From Campylobacter concisus (GTDB taxonomy: Bacteria > Campylobacterota > Campylobacteria > Campylobacterales > Campylobacteraceae): 64,000 bases of DNA. Position 1 is the first letter of the stretch; each line of letters opens with the position of its first letter. The stretch covers positions 310,001 through 374,000 of the forward strand of contig NZ_PIRM01000001.1 in assembly GCF_003049735.1 (NCBI RefSeq), read 5' to 3'. The translations under genes and the position numbers were made by a program. This document shows positions 34,583 through 43,142 of the stretch, piece after piece. Below the pieces are notes generated by a model. It did not search any database and was not told the origin of the DNA. It saw only the letters and a program-made list of their open reading frames with translations.

Positions 34583-35905
34583 ATGAACTTAACACCAAGA
34601 GAAATTGTTAAATTTTTAGATGACTATGTGATCGGTCAAAAGGACGCCAAAAAGATTATAGCGATCGCACTTCGCAACCGCTACCGCCGCATGAAGCTTG
34701 AAAAGAGCTTGCAAGATGACATCATGCCAAAAAATATCTTGATGATCGGCTCAACTGGCGTTGGTAAAACTGAGATCGCAAGGCGTCTTTCAAAGATGAT
34801 GGGACTGCCATTTATCAAGGTCGAGGCTAGCAAATATACCGAGGTTGGCTTTGTTGGCCGTGATGTTGAGAGTATGGTAAGAGACCTTGCTATGGCATCA
34901 TATAATCTCGTAAAAAACGAGCAAAGTGAAAAAAATCAAGATAAAATCAACGCCTACATCGAAGAAAAGATCGTCTCAAAGCTACTGCCACCACTTCCAA
35001 AAGGTGCTAGCGAAGAGAAGCAAGCAGAGTACGCAAAGAGCTATGAAAAGATGCTAAATAGGCTAAGAAACGGCGAGCTTGACGAGCTAAGTATCGAGAT
35101 CGAGGTACAGCAAAATCCGCTTGAGGCTGGCTCAAACGTGCCACCTGACATGGCGCAGATGCAAGAGAGCTTTATAAAGATAATTGGCATCGGCGGTAAA
35201 AACATCAAAAAAGAGATGAAGGTAAAAGACGCTAAAAAAGCCCTTCAAAGCGAGGCAAATGATAAAATTTTAGACCTTGAGAGCGTAAAAACTGAAGCTT
35301 TAAGAAGAGCTGAAAACGAGGGCATCATCTTTATAGACGAGATCGATAAGGTAGCCGTTGGCTCAGGTAGCTCAAACAGACAAGATCCTAGCAAAGAAGG
35401 CGTGCAAAGAGACTTGCTGCCTATCGTTGAGGGCTCAAATGTAAATACTAAATTTGGAAATTTAAAGACAGATCACATTTTATTTATCGCAGCTGGCGCT
35501 TTTCACATAAGCAAACCAAGTGATCTCATCCCAGAGCTACAAGGCCGTTTTCCACTAAGGGTCGAGCTTGATAGCCTTGATGAGGACGCACTTTATCAAA
35601 TTTTAACCCAGCCAAAAAATTCGCTTTTAAAACAATACATCGCCCTACTCTCAACCGAAAATGTCGAGCTAGAATTTGACGATGAAGCGATAAGAGAGAT
35701 AGCAAGGATCGCTCACGCAGCAAATGAAAAGATGGAAGATATCGGCGCTAGACGCCTTCACACCGTGATCGAGCGCGTGATAGAAGATGTCAGCTTTGAG
35801 GCTAGCGAGAAGAGCGGCGAGAAGATAAATGTGACAAAAGAGCTCGTAAAAGAGCGCCTAAAAGACGTGGTTGAGGATCAAGACCTAGCGAGGTATATAC
35901 TTTGA
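34583..35905 (+). CDS. hslU: ATP-dependent protease ATPase subunit HslU (ClpY)
   Basis: This AAA+ unfoldase feeds substrates to HslV. Family features: N-terminal [24 protein letters not shown], Walker [10 protein letters not shown], pore motif GFVGRDVES (GYVG type), the long inserted I-domain (about residues 105-235), Walker [13 protein letters not shown] and sensor text [12 protein letters not shown]. The C-terminus ends RYIL, the tail that docks into HslV. I chose the ATG at 34583 (440 aa), since an earlier ATG lies inside hslV. The gene ends in TTTGA, overlapping the era TTG by 4 bases. Confidence 0.97.
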   Translation: MNLTPREIVKFLDDYVIGQKDAKKIIAIALRNRYRRMKLEKSLQDDIMPKNILMIGSTGVGKTEIARRLSKMMGLPFIKVEASKYTEVGFVGRDVESMVRDLAMASYNLVKNEQSEKNQDKINAYIEEKIVSKLLPPLPKGASEEKQAEYAKSYEKMLNRLRNGELDELSIEIEVQQNPLEAGSNVPPDMAQMQESFIKIIGIGGKNIKKEMKVKDAKKALQSEANDKILDLESVKTEALRRAENEGIIFIDEIDKVAVGSGSSNRQDPSKEGVQRDLLPIVEGSNVNTKFGNLKTDHILFIAAGAFHISKPSDLIPELQGRFPLRVELDSLDEDALYQILTQPKNSLLKQYIALLSTENVELEFDDEAIREIARIAHAANEKMEDIGARRLHTVIERVIEDVSFEASEKSGEKINVTKELVKERLKDVVEDQDLARYIL

Positions 35906-36771
35906 AATCAGGCTTTGTTAGCATCATAGGACGCACAAATGCTGGCAAAAGCTCATTTTTAAATGCGCTACTAAACGAAAAGATTGCCATCGTTTCACAC
36001 AAGCAAAATGCAACTCGCAGAAAGATAAATGGCATCGTGATGAATAGTGAAGATCAGATCATCTTCACCGACACGCCAGGACTTCATGAGAGCAACAAGG
36101 CAATAAATCAACTGCTAATTAGCCAAGCTATAAAATCGATGGGAGACTGCGATCTCATCGTATTTTTAGCACCTATCCATGATGATACAAGTGACTATGA
36201 AAAATTTCTAGCTCTAAATCCTGAAAAACCACATATCTTAGTGCTAACAAAAGCCGATGAGAGCTCAAATGCTAAAGTCTTAGAAAAAATTACCCAGTAC
36301 CAGAAATTTCAAGATAAATTTACAGCTCTGCTTACTTTTAGCACCAAGCAGCCTACCTATAAAAAGCCGCTTCTTGATGAAATTTGCAAGCTTTTGCCAG
36401 AGCATGAATATTTTTACGATCCAGAATTTCTCACGCCGACAAATGAAAAAGAAATTTTTAGAGAATTTATACTTGAAGCGATCTATGAAAATTTAAGTGA
36501 TGAGATCCCATATCTTAGCGATGCGATCATAAAAAGCGTAAAAGAAAAAACAGGCATAACTGAAATTTATGCGAGCATCATCACTGAGCGCGAAATTCAC
36601 AAAAGTATGATCATCGGTAAGAATGGTGAAACGATAAAACGAATAGGAATTTTTGCAAGAAAGTTAATACAAAATTTAACCGGATCAAAGGTCTTTTTGA
36701 AACTCGATGTAATCGTTAAAAAAGGCTGGAGTAAAGAAGAAAAGAGCCTTAATAAAATAATTGGATATTGA
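35902..36771 (+). CDS. era: GTPase Era
   Basis: Era binds the 3' end of 16S rRNA and aids 30S assembly. The GTPase motifs are G1 GRTNAGKSS near residue 9, G3 DTPG in [11 protein letters not shown], and G4 TKAD in [11 protein letters not shown]. The C-terminal KH domain contains [29 protein letters not shown]. The length is 289 aa. The start is TTG at 35902, overlapping the hslU stop. A weak start under translational coupling would keep Era low. It closes the argG-era run; the next gene has its own promoter. Confidence 0.96.
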   Translation: MKSGFVSIIGRTNAGKSSFLNALLNEKIAIVSHKQNATRRKINGIVMNSEDQIIFTDTPGLHESNKAINQLLISQAIKSMGDCDLIVFLAPIHDDTSDYEKFLALNPEKPHILVLTKADESSNAKVLEKITQYQKFQDKFTALLTFSTKQPTYKKPLLDEICKLLPEHEYFYDPEFLTPTNEKEIFREFILEAIYENLSDEIPYLSDAIIKSVKEKTGITEIYASIITEREIHKSMIIGKNGETIKRIGIFARKLIQNLTGSKVFLKLDVIVKKGWSKEEKSLNKIIGY

Positions 36772-36790
36772 TTTTTTGTTGTAAAAATAT

Positions 36791-36796
36791 TAAAAT
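36791..36796 (+). promoter_or_regulatory. -10 box for the cts-type operon
   Basis: TAAAAT in ATATTAAAATACAG lies in the 60-bp gap between era and the nine-gene cluster. The predicted start is near 36803, about 28 bases before the ATG, which has GAGGTAA upstream. It is the only apparent promoter for the whole cluster. Confidence 0.45.
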
Positions 36797-36830
36797 ACAG
36801 CCTAATTAGAGCATTATGAGGTAAATTTTT

Positions 36831-38351
36831 ATGTTAAAGCTTAGAAAAATTAACGATAATCCAATCGTTACACTAGATCCTTATGAATATGAAGGTTTTA
36901 GATTTTCTAATAGCAATGTCGATACACTAAGTCTTTCAAAGAATATTTTAAAGCGAGACTTTTTTATATCTTATATCGAGTACAAAGATATAATAACAGC
37001 TACCATAAATATCTCAAGAACAATAGATGATGAGGATATTGAAAATAATATCTCGATCAAAATTTACGAAGAGCTCTCTCTTGATCCTGCGATTGACTAT
37101 AAAATAGTTTATTTTGAAAGCAATGTTGAAAAAGAAGATAGAATTTTTAATGTTTTTATTGCTACAAACGAAACTATAAATAAAATTTTTAAAAATATTT
37201 CTAAAAGAGTACCTTTTATAGATTATGTCGTTGTAGAGCCACTCTTATATAGTGCTATATATAAAAAAGGCTTGCTTCCTAGCACTCAGAGTGATTGTTT
37301 TTTGACATTTAGGGCCGATGAAGCATTTATAAGCATTTATGTAAATGGAGAATACCTTACATCAAGAGGTTTAAGATACACACTAAATTATCTAAAAGAT
37401 AAATTTATAGAGCAAAGTGGCGAAAGAGTAAGTCTAGAAAGCTTTTTGGATATACTAAAGACAAGAGGGCTTTTAGATAGCAATGAAGAAGGCTTTAGCT
37501 ACGATCTAAATACTGTTTTTGAGGACTATATATTTTACGTAAATGACACGATAAATGTTGTCAATAGAATCTATAGCATAAATATAAAAAATATCTATAT
37601 TGACTGCGACTATAAAATAGAGCGTTTAGAAAAATTTATCAATACAAAGCTTGGCACAAATGCTACGAAATTAAATACAAGCACTGTAATAAATTCTAAA
37701 AATTTAGCTATCAGCGAACGATATAACATGATGGCTTTATATGCAAATTTTTACAAAAAAGAGGCCTTTAATGCCGATTTTAACTTCTCAAATTTACTTA
37801 GGCCTGATCCGTTCACAAAGAGAAAAAGCGGTAAATTTATACTGACATGTGCCGCTGCTTTTTGCCTAAGCATGTCCTATCCTCTTTATAATTATATAGC
37901 TGGCAGTATTTTAGAGGCAGATTCGCAAAGACTAAGCGATGAGCTTGATGTTCTTAATGCACAAGCAGCACAAATAAGAAATACTCTTGAAATACTAAAA
38001 AAAGAGCAAAATGATATAAAAGGATTAACTGATAAAGAGGAAGAGAAGTTAAATTTTAGAAAAGGATTGCTTCAAGAAATTGAAAACAAAAAAGATCACT
38101 ACGTAATGAAAGGTTTAAATCTTTTTGAAATTACCGATATGATAAATAACAATAGCGTTTTTATAACAAATATTAAAAATAACGATAAAAATTTAACTGT
38201 AACGGTTGTTAGCGATAATGAAAAAAGGATTACGCAGCTAATAAAAGATATCAGCAAGATGCCTAAATATTCAGTAAATACAAAAAAAATTAAAGAAGAT
38301 AAGCAAAATAACGAGTATGAAAGTAATATAAGTATAGAGATTAGACAATGA
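36831..38351 (+). CDS. GspL/PilM-PilN-like inner-membrane assembly protein
   Basis: This is the first gene of the competence/type II secretion-like operon. The 506-aa protein has a cytoplasmic N-terminal region of about 330 residues with actin-like PilM/GspL flavour (IDYVVVEPLLYSAIYKKG, then CFLTFRADEAFISIYVNGEYL). One membrane helix follows at about residues 333-355 (FILTCAAAFCLSMSYPLYNYIA), then a coiled coil (EADSQRLSDELDVLNAQAAQIR) and a short periplasmic alpha/beta domain like PilN. This is the GspL plan, equal to a PilM-PilN fusion. The match is architectural, not motif based. In T4P and T2SS this protein links the assembly ATPase to the periplasmic ring. Its stop overlaps the next start by 4 bases. 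Confidence 0.75.
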   Translation: MLKLRKINDNPIVTLDPYEYEGFRFSNSNVDTLSLSKNILKRDFFISYIEYKDIITATINISRTIDDEDIENNISIKIYEELSLDPAIDYKIVYFESNVEKEDRIFNVFIATNETINKIFKNISKRVPFIDYVVVEPLLYSAIYKKGLLPSTQSDCFLTFRADEAFISIYVNGEYLTSRGLRYTLNYLKDKFIEQSGERVSLESFLDILKTRGLLDSNEEGFSYDLNTVFEDYIFYVNDTINVVNRIYSINIKNIYIDCDYKIERLEKFINTKLGTNATKLNTSTVINSKNLAISERYNMMALYANFYKKEAFNADFNFSNLLRPDPFTKRKSGKFILTCAAAFCLSMSYPLYNYIAGSILEADSQRLSDELDVLNAQAAQIRNTLEILKKEQNDIKGLTDKEEEKLNFRKGLLQEIENKKDHYVMKGLNLFEITDMINNNSVFITNIKNNDKNLTVTVVSDNEKRITQLIKDISKMPKYSVNTKKIKEDKQNNEYESNISIEIRQ

Positions 38352-38995
38352 GACAAGACGTTTTAAGTAAAATAGATAAGTATTTTGACGCAAAAAAACA
38401 AAGCGAAACAAATATAATTTTTTTGGGTTCAGCTTTAATTATTATTTATATTGTTTATATGCTTTGCTTTGATCCGTCGCAAGATTTTTATGATGAAAGA
38501 TTTAATTCGCATACTAAAATTAGCAATGATCTTTCAAGAACAAGAGATTATTTAAGATCGACCAGCTCACCTAGCGGGGATAAAAATTTTAAAATAAATG
38601 AAGAGTCCAAAATACTTGAAACGCTTAAAGGCAAATACTCTAGTGTTTTAAAATTTAATGCTCATTTTGATTCAAAGCTAAAAGAACTATCGTTTTTATT
38701 ATTTAACGATCAAAATTGGGCAAATTTTTTAGACAACATCGTATCTTTAGCAAAGCAAAATAATATAAAAATTTTAGAATTAAAAAGCGATATAAAAGAG
38801 CCAAATTTCCAAAAGATTGAGCAAATTTTAAATATTGACTTGACATTTTTGGGAGGTTTTAAAGATATGCTTTCATATATAAATGGCCTTGAAGAATCAA
38901 AGCTAGTAGTTGATCTTCATAAAATGGATGTAAATTCTACCCAAAAAGAGTTTGGCGCTAAGATCTCGATATCTGTTTGGGGGATGAAATACTAA
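38348..38995 (+). CDS. GspM/PilO-like membrane protein
   Basis: This 215-aa bitopic protein has a short cytoplasmic N-terminus, one membrane helix (residues about 22-42, IIFLGSALIIIYIVYMLCF), then a coiled coil and a small periplasmic domain ending TQKEFGAKISISVWGMKY. That plan is PilO/GspM, the usual partner of PilN/GspL encoded just upstream. Sequence conservation in this family is very low, so size, topology and order carry the assignment. It overlaps the upstream gene by 4 bases and its stop overlaps the next ATG (TAATG). Confidence 0.7.
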   Translation: MRQDVLSKIDKYFDAKKQSETNIIFLGSALIIIYIVYMLCFDPSQDFYDERFNSHTKISNDLSRTRDYLRSTSSPSGDKNFKINEESKILETLKGKYSSVLKFNAHFDSKLKELSFLLFNDQNWANFLDNIVSLAKQNNIKILELKSDIKEPNFQKIEQILNIDLTFLGGFKDMLSYINGLEESKLVVDLHKMDVNSTQKEFGAKISISVWGMKY

Positions 38996-39408
38996 TGAAA
39001 ATAAAAATTTTATTGGCTTTTTTATTTTTAAATATTGCTTTTGCTAATCAGCTTCAAGAGGAAATGGACTCTTATGATAAAATTTTTGAAAAAATAAAGG
39101 AAAAAAGAAGCGGTCTTAGCGATATTGAGCTTTCGAGCATAAAAAATCCTTTTAAACAAGAACCTATCAAGACGATAACAGATCAAAATTCATCAATTAC
39201 TCCTCAGGCTTCAAAAGGACTTAGTTTAAAAGCAATTTTATTAAACAAAGCAAATATTGATTCCAAGTGGTATGCTGTCGGTGATATTGTTGATGGTTAC
39301 AAAATAGCCAACATTACTAGAAATAGTGTTTTTTTAGTAAAAGGCGATGAAAAACAAGAGCTAATTTTAAAAAATGGAAGTAAAAATGTTGAGATTAAAA
39401 TTAAATAA
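38995..39408 (+). CDS. GspC/PilP-like periplasmic protein
   Basis: This 137-aa protein begins with a signal peptide or anchor (MKIKILLAFLFLNIAFA). The C-terminal half, GLSLKAILLNKANIDSKWYAVGDIVDGYKIANITRNSVFLVKGDEKQEL, has the SH3-like beta pattern of the PilP/GspC homology region that contacts the secretin N0 domain. I chose the ATG at 38995, which overlaps the previous stop, over an upstream frame start at 38977. Its 3' end overlaps the secretin gene by 23 bases. In transformation systems such a protein would couple the inner-membrane complex to the secretin. Confidence 0.72.
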   Translation: MKIKILLAFLFLNIAFANQLQEEMDSYDKIFEKIKEKRSGLSDIELSSIKNPFKQEPIKTITDQNSSITPQASKGLSLKAILLNKANIDSKWYAVGDIVDGYKIANITRNSVFLVKGDEKQELILKNGSKNVEIKIK

Positions 39409-40906
39409 AATATTAATAATAGGTGCACTCATTTGCTTAAATATGAATTATGCTAGTGCTAATGAGAGTAGTTGTTTAAGCAAGAATTTTAATATGAAAA
39501 TTTCAGATGATGTTGCACTAGTAGATGTGTTAAATCAGCTTTCAGAGATGTGTAACTTTAGTATTGTTGCAAAGGATACTTATAGTAAAACAGAGCTAAA
39601 AGATAAAGTTTTTGGCGTTAATATCAGAAATATGAGTCTTAGCGAAGTTTTTGACCTACTTTTAAGTGAGAAAAATTTAAGCTACGAGTTTTCAAATAAT
39701 GTATTAAAAATTTCATCTTTAAAAACTCAAATTTTTAAACTAGACTATATAACTTCTATTAGAGAAGGAACTGCGGTCACCCAAGCTTCAGTGGATGCTA
39801 CTCCATCTGAAATTTCTAGTGGTTCAAGTAGTAGCGATAATTCCCAAGATGATAGTTCTCAAGGCTCAAGCAACCTTATAAAAACTACTGAAAGGTTTGA
39901 CTTTTGGGAAAAACTAGATGCTGAGCTTAAAGCTATTTTAAATAATAGTAGCGAACATATTACAGCACCTGATCCTATTATAAACCAAAATGCGGGACTT
40001 ATCACTGTTACGGCCACTCCTTCTCAACTTAAGCGTGTCGAGAAATATATAGATGAAATGCAAAAAAGACTAAAAAAACAAGTAATTATTGATGTTTCTA
40101 TTATTTCAGTTGAGTTAAATAATGAATACAAGCAAGGCGTTGATTGGAGTAAATTTGAACTTGGATTTAATACATACATTGGTAATTCAAGAAACAATCC
40201 GAGCTCAAGTGCAACTTGGACAAATAAAGGCAATAGCCTAAGTGATGGATTTGGACGTACATTAAATATTGCAGCTAATTTAAATTTCAGCCTTGATGGA
40301 ATGATAAATTTTCTTGAAACAAATGGAAAGACAAAGGTTATATCAAGCCCAAAAGTAACAACACTTAATAATCAACAAGCTCTAATCTCAGTTGGCGATA
40401 ACATAAACTACCGTGTTCAACAAAAGACTGACAATGGAAACAGCAATAGCGATAGGTTGACAACCACTTACAAACAATACTCTGTTTTTATAGGCATATT
40501 ATTAAATTTATTACCAGAAGTCTCTGATAATAATAAAATCATGCTTCGAATCAATCCATCGCTTAGTAACTTTAAATATGCTGAAGACGACACAAGACAA
40601 AATGCGTTAAGAGAGATTGCTCCAGATACGGTGCAAAAGAAGCTATCAACTGTTGTTCAAGTTGATAGCGGTGATACTATTATTCTTGGTGGATTAATAG
40701 GCCAGACAAAGGGTAAAAATAATACTTCTGTACCTCTTCTTTCTGATATCCCGCTTATAGGTGGTGTCTTTAAAAGCACAAGAGACAATATAAAGACAAC
40801 AGAACTTATCTTTGTCATCACTCCTCATGTAGTTGATTTTGACAAAAAAAAGCCACTTAATCAATCATTAAAAGACTTAGGTTTTTCTAAAACGATCTAT
40901 GAATAA
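39386..40906 (+). CDS. ctsD: Type II/T4P-like secretin (CtsD/PilQ/GspD family)
   Basis: This is the outer-membrane ring channel of the cluster. It has a signal peptide (LNKILIIGALICLNMNYASA), an N0/STN-like domain (VALVDVLNQLSEMCNFSIV), a Ser-rich linker near residues 145-165 and one N1-type domain. The secretin core follows: VIDVSIISVELNNEYKQGVDW, INFLETNGKTKVISSPKVTTLNNQQA, and the end signature GDTIILGGLIGQTKGKNNTSVPLLSDIPLIGGVFKS. I chose the ATG at 39386, with GGAAG upstream, over one four codons earlier. In C. jejuni the secretin of the transformation apparatus is CtsD (established knowledge). The symbol is by family and operon context. Confidence 0.85.
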   Translation: MLRLKLNKILIIGALICLNMNYASANESSCLSKNFNMKISDDVALVDVLNQLSEMCNFSIVAKDTYSKTELKDKVFGVNIRNMSLSEVFDLLLSEKNLSYEFSNNVLKISSLKTQIFKLDYITSIREGTAVTQASVDATPSEISSGSSSSDNSQDDSSQGSSNLIKTTERFDFWEKLDAELKAILNNSSEHITAPDPIINQNAGLITVTATPSQLKRVEKYIDEMQKRLKKQVIIDVSIISVELNNEYKQGVDWSKFELGFNTYIGNSRNNPSSSATWTNKGNSLSDGFGRTLNIAANLNFSLDGMINFLETNGKTKVISSPKVTTLNNQQALISVGDNINYRVQQKTDNGNSNSDRLTTTYKQYSVFIGILLNLLPEVSDNNKIMLRINPSLSNFKYAEDDTRQNALREIAPDTVQKKLSTVVQVDSGDTIILGGLIGQTKGKNNTSVPLLSDIPLIGGVFKSTRDNIKTTELIFVITPHVVDFDKKKPLNQSLKDLGFSKTIYE

Positions 40907-41726
40907 CAAGAATATTTATACAGATATAAAAGATATCTTTATCAACGAAGACGAAGTAGCTGATTTTGTTAACCTAGATAATTCAATCACTTGTTACAAT
41001 AAGATCGTCTCGGCTCTAAAAAAGCCATTAAAGCTTATACTTTTTTATGGCAAGCCTGGTAGTGGAAAGACTTTTTTGCTAAACAAGATAGCCTCTGATC
41101 TTCAAAAGGATAAAAAATTAATTTTTTTCCCACATCCTTTTTTTAGCGAGGCTACATTTATAGAAGCTCTTTGTGAAGATATATACGGAAATAAACTTGA
41201 TAATATAAATAATTTTGAAAGTTTTGTTGCACACTACTCAAAAGAATTTAAAAATAAAGATGAAATTTTACAAAACCAAATAGTTGTCATCTTGGATGAA
41301 GCACAACTTTATCCTACTGAATTGATCGAAAAAATAAGGCTTATGGCCGATACAAGATTATTTAAATTTCTATTTACGATTCATAAAACTGAAAATGAAG
41401 ATGTGTTAGCAAAAGACTATTTTCAAACTAGAATTTGGGAGAGTATAGAGCTTGGAAGTGCAAACACGAATGAAATCATAGTTTATTTACAAAGAAAAAT
41501 AGGACAAAAAGGCTACGATAAATACCTAAATTTTCAGAAAAAAGACTATGACAAAGCCTATGAGCTTTGTTGCGGAAATTTACGCACACTAAATAAAATT
41601 ATGTATAAATTTTATGAAATTTGTGAATATTATGAACAAAATCAGCCATCAAAGTTAAGTAGCGAGGACGCAAATATTAAAATTTTGACAATGTCTGCAC
41701 TTGATACAGGAATAATTCATGCTTGA
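40899..41726 (+). CDS. ctsP: GspA/ExeA-like AAA ATPase (CtsP-like)
   Basis: This 275-aa P-loop ATPase has Walker A GKPGSGKT at residues 51-58, Walker B as IVVILDEAQLYP, and the AAA_22/ExeA layout with an Arg-containing FTIHKTEN region. It has no membrane helix. ExeA-type ATPases help place the secretin through the cell wall. In C. jejuni an ATP-binding protein, CtsP, is needed for transformation and lies in the same kind of cluster. It overlaps the secretin stop by 8 bases and the next start by 8. The ctsP label is by position and type, with moderate certainty. Confidence 0.75.
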   Translation: MNNKNIYTDIKDIFINEDEVADFVNLDNSITCYNKIVSALKKPLKLILFYGKPGSGKTFLLNKIASDLQKDKKLIFFPHPFFSEATFIEALCEDIYGNKLDNINNFESFVAHYSKEFKNKDEILQNQIVVILDEAQLYPTELIEKIRLMADTRLFKFLFTIHKTENEDVLAKDYFQTRIWESIELGSANTNEIIVYLQRKIGQKGYDKYLNFQKKDYDKAYELCCGNLRTLNKIMYKFYEICEYYEQNQPSKLSSEDANIKILTMSALDTGIIHA

Positions 41727-42597
41727 ATTACAAGAAATTCAAAGACTAGAAAAGCTCTATGAAGAGTACGAAAAAAAGAATAAAAATAGCTTTTTAAAAT
41801 TGTTATCACATAAAAAGCTAGGTCTTTTAATAATTACGATCTTGCTAATTGCTTTTATCTTTGGTGCTTTTTTATTTTTCTCAAATGCTAAAAACAAAAA
41901 AGAGACAACCAATACTCCAGCTTTAGTTGAGAAAAATTTGACAATACAAACAGATATAAAAGAAAAAAATATAACCTTTACTGAAACTAATGTCAGCAAA
42001 AATATTTTAGAAGATGGCAAACAAAAAAGTGAGCAGGCAAAAGAGAGGTTTGAATCAGATAAGAAACAAGATGAGCTCGCTGAGAAAATAGCTAAAAAGC
42101 TAGAACAATCCATAAAGCTAAATGAAGATAATAAAGAGCAGGCATCAGACAAAAAACAAAGAAGTGGTGGTGGTTGGTTAAAGCTAAATTTACCAACTGA
42201 AAATGAAAATATACAAAATGAACAGTCTCTATCAAATGAAGAGATAATAGAACTAGAACCAAAGGCAAAGCCAAAAATTGATATTCAAATTTCAAGTGAA
42301 AACAATGAAATTTCTATGCTAAAAGAAAATTTTAATAAAAGCAAAAATCCAGAAATCGCCCTTAAAATAGCAAGAAAATGCTATCAAGATAAAAGATATA
42401 GCGACACTATAAAATGGGCACTGTCGGCAAATAATTTAGATAGTAGCATTGAGGAGTCTTGGATCATGTTTGCTAAGGCAAAATATATGCTAAAGCAAAA
42501 AGATGATGCCTTGCGCGCATTAGAAGAATATAATAAAAATAAAAATAAGCCAGAAATAAATGAGCTAATAAATAAGATAAAAAGCGATACGTTGTGA
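41719..42597 (+). CDS. Bitopic TPR membrane protein of the cts-type operon
   Basis: This 292-aa protein has a charged cytoplasmic N-terminus (Glu/Lys-rich coiled coil, residues 1-30) and one membrane helix (LGLLIITILLIAFIFGAFLFF, about 33-53). A long low-complexity Lys/Glu/Asn stretch (60-170) follows, then C-terminal TPR-like helices (NPEIALKIARKCYQDKRYSDTIKWALSANNLDSSIEESW). It could be the ExeB/GspB-like partner of the GspA-like ATPase, or the counterpart of the membrane protein CtsX. I cannot decide between these. It overlaps both neighbours, so it is co-translated with the ATPase. Confidence 0.72.
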   Translation: MLELQEIQRLEKLYEEYEKKNKNSFLKLLSHKKLGLLIITILLIAFIFGAFLFFSNAKNKKETTNTPALVEKNLTIQTDIKEKNITFTETNVSKNILEDGKQKSEQAKERFESDKKQDELAEKIAKKLEQSIKLNEDNKEQASDKKQRSGGGWLKLNLPTENENIQNEQSLSNEEIIELEPKAKPKIDIQISSENNEISMLKENFNKSKNPEIALKIARKCYQDKRYSDTIKWALSANNLDSSIEESWIMFAKAKYMLKQKDDALRALEEYNKNKNKPEINELINKIKSDTL

Positions 42598-43133
42598 AAT
42601 TTTTGCTTATTATATTTTTATCATTAAATGCCTTTGCACTTGGGGTGGCCGACATAAAAAGTTATTTTGAAAAAGCTGAATATCCTAAAATTTGTAATCA
42701 AAAAATACAAGATCTTTTAAAAGATTCACAAAATGAAGAATTTCTTAATATCTTTGGCATATCTTGCTTAAAAACAAATGATATAGATAGGCTCGCTCTT
42801 CCAGCAAGCAAACTATCAAAAACGCAAAGCTCAAGAGAGAATGCAGCATATTTTGCAGATATATTGCTTAAAAAAAAGCTATTGCTTCATGCTATCTTGG
42901 ATGGGGCTGATATAAGCTATATTAGACTTCCAAAGAGCGATTACATTCTTTCATTTATATTTGATAAATTTGTCAAAAAAGAATACGTTGAGGAGCTTGG
43001 TGTATTTATTTTTGAAGAGCCAAATTCAGACACAAGATATGAGCTTAGTGCAATCGTTGGCTCAAATTTTGTAAAAATGATTTTAAAAATTTTTAAAAAT
43101 GACGATCTTACTTCGCAGATTGAGTATAGATAA
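42594..43133 (+). CDS. Hypothetical periplasmic protein of the cts-type operon
   Basis: This 179-aa protein begins with a signal peptide (MKFLLIIFLSLNAFA) and has no further membrane helix. It has three Cys (CNQKIQ, GISCLK and none paired nearby) and helical repeats that may be degenerate TPRs (ILLKKKLLLHAILDGADISY). I do not know its function. The start is GTG, overlapping the preceding stop by 4 bases. It lies between the TPR membrane protein and the ATPase CtsE, so a periplasmic role in the same machine is the simplest reading. Confidence 0.72.
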   Translation: MKFLLIIFLSLNAFALGVADIKSYFEKAEYPKICNQKIQDLLKDSQNEEFLNIFGISCLKTNDIDRLALPASKLSKTQSSRENAAYFADILLKKKLLLHAILDGADISYIRLPKSDYILSFIFDKFVKKEYVEELGVFIFEEPNSDTRYELSAIVGSNFVKMILKIFKNDDLTSQIEYR

Positions 43134-43142
43134 AGAGAAGAG

